Part shown: positions 58,827 to 64,000 of the stretch, piece after piece | Layout of the letters: each line of letters begins with the position of its first letter | How positions within the stretch are numbered: the first letter of the stretch is position 1 | Origin: Actinernus sp. WN-2022 | Taxonomy: Eukaryota > Cnidaria > Anthozoa > Actiniaria > Actinernidae | DNA: 64,000 nucleotides | Direction of reading: 5' to 3' | Assembly: GCA_030867875.1 (NCBI GenBank) | Contig: JAOWCC010000936.1 | Coordinates: forward strand, 14,020,095-14,084,094 | Program-made: the position numbers and the translations under genes | Notes under the pieces: model-generated | Told to the model about the DNA's origin: nothing | The model's database searches: none | Seen by the model: the letters and a program-made list of their open reading frames with translations, nothing else

Positions 58827-60167
58827 GATGGACGACTATATTTTTAATAACCTAATTTGAGATTACTCTGACAACGAAGAAGGTCCAAATTTTACTGTTA
58901 GCTTAAACTTCAACGAAGAAACTGAGTCTGGCAGTGTTTTAGATGAAGACGAGATTGATACATTTATCAACGAAAACAAAAATGTAAACACACAAAAAAA
59001 AAGGCTGACCTGAATATCTTCCGTCGCTGGTGCTCCACGATAAAAGAAGAGAGAGACTTGAGGGAAATTCAAGTACAAGAACTTGACAAGATCCTCTGTC
59101 ATTTCTTTGTAAAAGTGAGAAAAGCTGACGGAACTGACTACGAACCAGGTACCTTAACTTCATATCAGCGAAGCCTCGACAGGTATCTTCGAGAAAACGG
59201 AAAACTCTACAGCATTATCACAGATAGAGCATTTCAAAAGTCAAGAGAAGGTCTCGAGGCCAAACGTAAAGAGTTGAGGAGAGCTGGGAAGGGAAGAACG
59301 CCCAATAAAGCACTTGGTTTAACCGAGGACGAAGTGGAGAAGCTGTGGACCGAAGGACTACTTGGTAGCCATTCCCCTTTAACGCTCCTGCAGACCGTTT
59401 GGTTTAACAACACTATGTACTTTGGATGGCGAGCCAGGGATGAACACCGTAAAGTCCAGCAGGGTGACCTGGTCACACAAAGGGAAGAAGGTCCATCCGG
59501 AAGAGAATATGTGATGTGGCAAACAGAGAGAGCCAGCAAAACTAGAACGGGAGCAAAAGACACAATGCCCGAGCGGTATTTCAACCCTCGGATGTACGCT
59601 ACAAATACCAAGAGATGTCCCGTAAAATTATTCAAGGCTTACCTGGAAAGAAAGCCAGATGCGATGAAGCAGCCGGACAGTCCATTTTATCTGGCCTACA
59701 TATCGAAGCCAAAGACGTCAGTTTGGTACAAAGCCTCTCCTCTTGGTGTAAACTCCTTGGGGAACTTCATGAAGTCGATGGCAAGATCTGCAAATCTGAC
59801 CGGGAGACATACGAATCATTCAGCGCGACGTACGATGGTGACCACTCTTCGTCACGAGAATATAAATCCCTTGGATATATCTCAGCTGTCTGAACACAAA
59901 AACCTCAAGTCCATTGACACGTACTCAGAAGCGAGCGAAGATCAGCAGAGAAGGATGTCCTTTGCCATAAGTGGCAGGAGTGGAGGTCATGTCAAGCCAC
60001 TTCACGTCCAAGTCAACAATAGTGCCACCTCCACTCAAACTCAAAGCTTGTCAACTGAGACCTCTGCCAACGGCATGCTATCTGGAGCCGTTTTCAATAA
60101 CTGCACCATCACTTTCTACTCTCCTGGAATTGAGCAGCCGGCGAAGCGACAAAAGAACGACGACTAA
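58827..60167 (+). pseudogene. DUF3504 (Crypton-type) tyrosine recombinase B
   Basis: Divergent to recombinase A, with starts 168 bp apart. ATG at 58,827 opens an acidic N-terminus (EETESGSVLDEDEID). An early TGA lies at 58,857 and an A-run shift near 59,000. From 59,058 the frame is open for 369 codons. It has LTSYQRSLDRYLRENGKLYS, NNTMYFGWRARDEHRKVQQG, KTRTGAKDTMPERYFNP, KRCPVKLFKAYLERK, SPLGVNSLGNFMKSM, NHSARRTMVTTL (H-x-x-R) and SQLSEHKNLKSIDTYSEAS, which carries the nucleophilic Tyr. GAVFNNCTITFYS follows near the C-terminus. The usual GH before the Tyr is EH here. It is not a recent copy of A. The long intact catalytic frame suggests it decayed later. Confidence 0.8.
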
Positions 60168-60613
60168 ACTTCTTGACTCAACTCAAGCCACGGTGATATT
60201 TGCTCGCACGTGTTCGCCTTTTATCTCGAACAGAACAGCAGATCTCCATTATCTCGTCCTCTATCAATGAGATTCCATTTGTAGATGCTCTTGCCGATTT
60301 CTAAAAATCATTTAACCATGTTTTGTTTCATCTACAACCTTTCTTTAGGGTTTTTACAGCTGAATATGAGCTAAGACGGCATCAGGAGATCTGCAGTGAA
60401 CAGTTCATAGATTTTCTTTGACTGTTACAAGCACTTGAAAGTTTTTTTTTACGCGAGCCAATTAAAATCGCGTTATTTTAAAATACAACCAATCAACATT
60501 CAGCGCACGTCAGAATAGTTTTCTCTTGTAATTAAACACTCGTGAGTGAAGCGAAATTAAACGTGTTTTCTTATTTTTCAATCTTGTTGTTTGTTGTCGT
60601 ATAATAAATAATT

Positions 60614-60697
60614 TATTACACGAAGAGTTGTGTAATACGGCTGGGATTTTTTACTCGTAAAAATACCCAGCCGTATTACACAACTTTCCGTGTAATA
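60614..60697. mobile_element. Short palindromic MITE
   Basis: TATTACACGAAGAGTTGTGT and AATACGGCTGGG are mirrored by CCCAGCCGTATT and ACACAACTTTCCGTGTAATA. Non-coding. It lies near the right end of the recombinase block and could be either a terminal structure or an independent MITE. Confidence 0.75.
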
Positions 60698-60789
60698 AGC
60701 CCTTTATATTCATTGTTTGAGTAGCTAATCAGAGCGCACGAAAAGTCATATTCACTGGTGTGGTATATACTAAACCCTTTTATTCTGAG

Positions 60790-61122
60790 GCTGATAAAAC
60801 CCAACACTGTTTATCAATTAATAGGGCAGTTTTATGTAGAATCAACTGATACGACAGTCAGCATAACAGTAGATCAACGAAAAGTAATTAATGGACCAAC
60901 ATCCATAGTATACATCAAATACCAGCTAGCTTGACACCATCAAATAACATTGTAGATATGGTTATTGAAGTTAACTTTAGATTTACAAGTTCAGCGTCAC
61001 ATACAGCAAAATTAAACATGAGTTTAATTAACAATACTCAATTACAATCATTCCTCATAGCAAAAGAGTATCCAGAGTTCCAATACACACTTGACAGTAA
61101 CGGTAACGCAACATTACCATAA
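60790..61122 (+). pseudogene. PLV virion-like protein, 3' part
   Basis: Viral composition resumes. One frame reads QFYVESTDTTVSITVDQRKV to about 60,930. After a shift the frame from 60,931 reads NNIVDMVIEVNFRFTSSASH and INNTQLQSFLIAKEYPEFQY, ending at a stop at 61,120. The beta-rich look and position between fibre-like and penton-like genes suggest a virion component. Its 5' part was probably displaced by the recombinase block, so the 56.7-57.06 kb remnant could be the other half. Confidence 0.4.
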
Positions 61123-61146
61123 AATTGTATAACCAAATAATATATA

Positions 61147-62116
61147 ATGCAAACTACGTTATGCTTTGATAGTAAGAAAGGAATTGGTTCATCTGAAGAC
61201 TTTACGATATACTTCGATTCATCATTAGAGCTTGATAGTGCAAGAAGCTACCAAATTTCTTTAATAAATGCATCCATGTGGTACTCTTGGTATAATATAA
61301 CAAGTGAAAATAACCAATTTCGATATAATAATGGTACATCATGGAAGATTTTTACATTATCACCCGGTGCATACAATATAACAGACATAAACAGTACTTT
61401 GAAGCATCATATGAAGCAAAAAGGAGATTGGGACAGTGTTAACAATAAATACTATATTAAGATCTGTTATGATCTGGAATGCCTTAGATAGCACACTTAA
61501 AGCGTCAACTTCAGTTCCTCAATTTAAGAGAGCTCTTAAGTCCAAGTTACTAGCTTCTTATTACGACTGAATTCAATGTAATAGTCTTTAATCTTAGATA
61601 TGACAGTTTTTACGCACTTTTATCGATAAGTATTTTAACAAATTTGTAGTTTCTCCTAGTTTAACTTATTTTAATTTATTTGTAAATATATGTTGAAAAG
61701 CCCTTCTGGAAACTTATATTAAAGATATGCATGTATGTATGTACCTAATTTCAATATGCTAAAGTCTATGATTGAGTTACAAAATGGTTATCAAGTGGAT
61801 TTTACTATTAATAATAGTTTTCGGAAAATCCTTGGATTCACCTCTAAGATAATACAAGATAATGGTTCCATAATAGTGATAATATTGTGCAAATAACAGA
61901 TGTTGATATTATTCAAATACATTGTGTTTTGGATAGTTATATAAATGGTAGTACGAGTTCAGTTATATATACCTTCGTTCCATCAGTACCACCAGATTAC
62001 CTTATAAATATACATCCTAACCAACGATTTAATATGAATATATCAAAAAGAGGATTAATTAACAGTATATCATTCTCACTTAGATCAAACAGGAAATTTG
62101 ATAAATATGAATAATG
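61147..62116 (+). pseudogene. PLV penton-like/minor capsid candidate, interrupted by a LINE tail
   Basis: ATG 61,147 follows AATAATATATA. The first part (to about 61,463) reads FTIYFDSSLELDSARSYQIS, LINASMWYSWYNI, FTLSPGAYNITDINSTLKHH and NKYYIK. A LINE fragment is inserted at about 61,465-61,740. The gene then resumes (NMLKSMIELQNGYQVDF, KILGFTSKIIQD). After a frame change near 61,870 it ends with IQIHCVLDSYINGSTSSVIY and SFSLRSNRKFD. This layout of an opening beta-strand pair followed by a G.Y.I.DIN motif is typical of a protein encoded next to capsid genes in invertebrate PLV-type elements. Assignment as penton or minor capsid protein is inference from position and beta-rich sequence. Confidence 0.5.
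61465..61743 (+). mobile_element. 5'-truncated non-LTR retrotransposon (LINE) tail
   Basis: Ends the reading frame of the viral gene it sits in. It encodes the last residues of a non-LTR reverse transcriptase, WNALDSTLKASTSVPQFKRA followed by LKSKLLASYYD and a stop at about 61,570. An AT-rich 3' UTR and a short (ATGT)n tail follow near 61,730. Viral coding resumes immediately after. The tail pattern and the tetranucleotide end point to the CR1/L2 side of non-LTR elements, without certainty. Confidence 0.65.
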
Positions 62117-62173
62117 AGGGAGTTACATATTATATTCATCTTAGTGAAATTGTATAACTATAATATATAAACA

Positions 62174-62458
62174 ATGTTATTAACAAGAGAACAGTATATA
62201 AAACGTAAAGTTATTGGTAGTAACCTTGTTGGTAATGTGTTCAACAAAGCAAATAACACGCTTTCAACAGCTAGCAAATTACTAACAAGACCCATTACTG
62301 CTTTAAACAATAAACTCCTTAAACCAGCCGTTACAAAGGCTCTTCCATATGTTAAACAGAAGGCTGTTAATGTAGGTACTAAAGCTATATTACAAAAAGT
62401 AAAACAAGGTGTTAGAGACTTTTCATCAAATCCGAAAGTTAGAAAAGTCTTGAAGTAA
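62174..62458 (+). CDS. Small basic PLV protein, core or membrane-active candidate
   Basis: Intact 94-codon gene; ATG 62,174 preceded by ATAATATATAAACA. It is strongly basic (about 20 Lys plus Arg and almost no acidic residues) with alternating hydrophobic positions: REQYIKRKVIGSNLVGNVF, STASKLLTRPITALNNKLL, VKQGVRDFSSNPKVRKVL. The position between the penton-like gene and the capsid gene, the charge and the size recall adenovirus-type core (pX-like) or membrane-lytic minor capsid proteins of related viruses. That role is inferred. It is one of the few viral genes here without a break. Confidence 0.6.
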   Translation: MLLTREQYIKRKVIGSNLVGNVFNKANNTLSTASKLLTRPITALNNKLLKPAVTKALPYVKQKAVNVGTKAILQKVKQGVRDFSSNPKVRKVLK

Positions 62459-62464
62459 TATATA

Positions 62465-62597
62465 AAACACGAGAGCTAGTGTTTTTCCAGGGTATCCAAA
62501 CACCGAGAAAGATGAAAGCACGAGGCCGCTTTGGCCGAGTGCTTTTATTCTTTCGCGGTGTTTGGATTCCCTGGTGAAACACGAAGCTCGAGTTTTT
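62465..62597. mobile_element. Foldback MITE
   Basis: CGAGAGCTAGTGTTTTTCCA, GGGTATCCAAACACCG and AAAGCAC at the left pair with the inverse of the right half (CGGTGTTTGGATTCCCTGG, AACACGAAGCTCG). The centre is GGCCGCTTTGGCC near 62,523. Non-coding. It lies directly after the stop of the basic protein gene. Confidence 0.8.
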
Positions 62598-62727
62598 TTT
62601 ATATTACTTCTCAATCGAAAACAATACCTGCATTCATAAATCATTAGAAAGTATTGTTTGCCTGGAATTTTATTGCATGTAATTCTAGACTACAGGGGTT
62701 GTGATTGTTATTTTGTCATTTCAACAA

Positions 62728-62815
62728 ACGGCCTGATAGCGTAGTGAGCAAGACAGCGGACTGGTAGTCAATAGCAGCCATGAGGATGATGGTTCGAATC
62801 ACACTCTGGACGCCG
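62728..62815 (+). mobile_element. tRNA-derived SINE head
   Basis: GGCCTGATAGCGTAGTGAGC fits a pol III A box (TAGCGTAGTGAG) and GATGGTTCGAATCAC a B box, at tRNA-like spacing. The anticodon arm is distorted, so it is a SINE and not a tRNA. The body probably extends to about 63,015; it contains two TATCCAAAC(A/T) motifs also seen in the neighbouring MITE. It separates the basic protein gene from the capsid gene. Confidence 0.6.
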
Positions 62816-63169
62816 ATTTTTATTTCCGTCTTCTCCTTCACTTCTCCATGCTGTAATCCTTGTAGGTTAATTAGGTCCAACACAGATGAATATCACTAGT
62901 GATTTGGATATCCAAACACTATGTTCATATAGTGTTTCATTGGGTATGTAAGTAGTTAGCGGTTCATGAATATGATGATTAAGAACAGTTTCATCACTAG
63001 GGATAGAAATCAGTTGGGTATCCAAACTCATCCACCTGACCAAATGCAGTCCTCTGATTGACTGAAAAGCTCATGAATTATTAATGAGTTCGAGAATGAT
63101 CGATCAAGAGCTATTTTATCAAATATTATTGCTGGAAGTGGTTTGAAACGATTGTAGTAACTTTAATCT

Positions 63170-63183
63170 AAACATATAATATA
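63170..63183 (+). promoter_or_regulatory. TATA-type viral promoter box of the capsid gene
   Basis: ACATATAATATA ends directly before the capsid ATG. Equivalent boxes precede the starts at 55,603, 56,226, 61,147 and 62,174 and, on the minus strand, the ATPase start at 55,577. Their proximity to the ATG implies a very short or leaderless transcript. Confidence 0.55.
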
Positions 63184-64000
63184 ATGACAGAAGTAATTAG
63201 CCCATATTTTCAATTTGATGACACAAATGTAATTGATAATTCAATTACTAAATTTGAGTATATTGAGTACATTCCAAGAGATTCAAATGATATGGATAAA
63301 GATGGTCAGAGGATCATTGAAACAAGAGATGAAGACGTATATTTGCTTCCACATAAAGCTATGCTAGAGGTTCGTGGTAAGCTACAAACAAATGCTAATG
63401 CTGATTATGCTGAAGCAGATATTGTATCACTTGTGAATAATGCATATGGTCTTTGTTCTCAAGTGCTCAATATCAGATTAATAACCAAATAGTAGAAAGC
63501 ATAAACGATTATCTACCAGAAGCAAGAACAATTCTGAACACTGTAATGTTTTCTGACGATTACAGCCGTTCTACTGCTTCCAATATGTTATGGTTTAAAG
63601 ATACCTCAACAGGTACACCTATTTTGAAGTTCACGACTACAATTAATGCAATCGATGCTGCTGCTAATGCAGCTGCCGTTAGAACAGGAACACAAGCCCT
63701 AGTCGTTGTATACACACAAGATCAAGCAGCTAATCTAGGTTTTAGTGCTAGACATGCAACGGGAAATGAACAAGTCTCCCTACTCCTTACGCTATCACAA
63801 GTTTTTGGTTTTTGCAAGGATGTGACAACTGTGTTTAGAGGAGTAAAACACACTATTATCTTAAACAGAGCATCAGCAAACAATTACATAATGAAAACTA
63901 ATGCTGCAGCTGTTGGTAAGTTTAAAATTACTCATCTATCAATGTGGATGCCAAAAGTTGTCCCTTCATTAGAGATACAAGCAGCTCTTGATGCTAAATT
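63184..64000 (+). pseudogene. PLV major capsid protein, one frameshift, runs off window
   Basis: ATG 63,184 lies right after ACATATAATATA. The N-terminus reads MTEVISPYFQFDDTNVIDNS, then FEYIEYIPRDSND, then DEDVYLLPHKAMLEVRGKL, the opening strands of the double-jelly-roll capsid proteins of PLV-type elements (L.D..L.V.G.L pattern). A one-base frame change near 63,447 stops this frame at 63,490. The other frame is open from there to the window edge and carries QINNQIVESINDY, MLWFKDTSTGTP, LTLSQVFGFCKD, VFRGVKHTIILNR and a WMPKVVPSLEI segment near the end, all in the order expected for this family. Only this single lesion is visible in over 800 bp. Confidence 0.75.

Larger units (their letters stand above)
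57061..60765. mobile_element. Insertion in the provirus carrying two head-to-head tyrosine recombinases
   Basis: Base composition shifts from AT-rich viral to more balanced host-like sequence at about 57,100 and back at about 60,770, where viral frames resume. The block holds two divergently transcribed DUF3504 recombinase genes and a 168-bp spacer that includes a repeat also found at 37.2 kb. A palindromic MITE lies near the right end. No inverted terminal repeats were found, which fits the recombinase-mobilised Crypton type. Exact ends are uncertain by tens of bases. I cannot exclude two nested or adjacent elements. Confidence 0.6.
52021..64000. mobile_element. Endogenous polinton-like virus (PLV), left end to window edge
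   Basis: AT-rich block starting exactly where duplication unit 2 diverges from unit 1. It carries a virus-type gene set in short intergenic spacing: late transcription factor, membrane protein, coiled-coil protein and packaging ATPase on the left. On the right are collagen-like and other virion proteins, a small basic protein and the major capsid protein. Most genes begin just behind a TATATAATATA-like box. Nearly every gene has at least one frameshift or insertion, so the copy is a fossil. The first 420 bp (52,021-52,440) are non-coding and should include the left terminal repeat; its partner lies outside the window. Polymerase, primase-helicase and protease genes are not visible here. Confidence 0.85.

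Noticed and set aside
59234..59635. 133-codon minus-strand frame
   Set aside because: Antisense to recombinase B, which has the catalytic motifs.
57061..60765. The two tyrosine recombinases as the virus's own integrases
   Set aside because: Some PLVs do encode tyrosine recombinases, but these genes have host-like composition, an intron in A, and close relatives elsewhere in this window, and viral frames stop and resume on either side.
62728..62815. Possible tRNA gene
   Set aside because: A and B boxes are present but the anticodon arm does not fold properly and the sequence continues into a repeat body; called a SINE head.
52021..64000. Canonical Maverick/Polinton
   Set aside because: No rve integrase, protein-primed DNA polymerase or adenain-type protease is visible; the missing right part could still change this, so I use the broader PLV label.
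1..64000. CRISPR arrays, rRNA, bacterial operons
   Set aside because: The direct repeats are minisatellites without regular unique spacers, and nothing in the window looks bacterial.

Overview
The window is eukaryotic and animal. It has spliced half-domain discoidin exons with GT..AG boundaries, almost no long ORFs, and a dense layer of metazoan transposable elements. The mix of multi-discoidin proteins, DUF3504/Crypton-type tyrosine recombinases, a Penelope-like element, DIRS and Ty3/Gypsy remnants, many short palindromic MITEs and a polinton-like virus is what cnidarian genomes show. A stony coral or sea anemone is my inference; no species marker is visible.

1-4.8 kb: an (ATATACAT)n satellite split by a TA-flanked MITE, a decayed DUF3504 recombinase on the minus strand, and two Penelope-like fragments in opposite orientations. 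4.8-39.1 kb: one minus-strand host gene. Eight exons encode N- or C-terminal halves of F5/8 type C (discoidin) domains, all in compatible phase, separated by introns filled with mobile DNA. These include a TTAA-flanked 1.3-kb element, a Harbinger-like MITE, tRNA-derived SINE, LINE tail, PHD-finger-bearing element, DIRS and Gypsy remnants, and a pair of 1.47-kb inverted arms 4.2 kb apart. 39.1-43.2 kb: minisatellite and a MITE with 9-bp target duplication. 43.2-52.0 kb: a direct segmental duplication of about 4.3 kb, whose units differ by several insertions.

52,021 to the window end: an AT-rich endogenous polinton-like virus (PLV) that runs off the right edge. Its genes include a VLTF3-like late transcription factor, a two-membrane-segment protein, a coiled-coil protein with a conserved C-terminal module, an FtsK/HerA packaging ATPase with visible Walker A and B, virion-like proteins including a collagen-like fibre, a small very basic protein and a major capsid protein. 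Most genes start just behind a TATATAATATA-like box, which looks like a viral promoter. The paralogous unit at about 46,990 supplies an empty site that places the left junction at 52,020/52,021. The provirus is broken by frameshifts and by later insertions: a 3.7-kb host-like block with two head-to-head DUF3504 tyrosine recombinases, a LINE tail, a SINE and foldback MITEs. It is therefore a fossil, though not a very old one. No DNA polymerase, primase-helicase, rve integrase or protease is visible in the part present.
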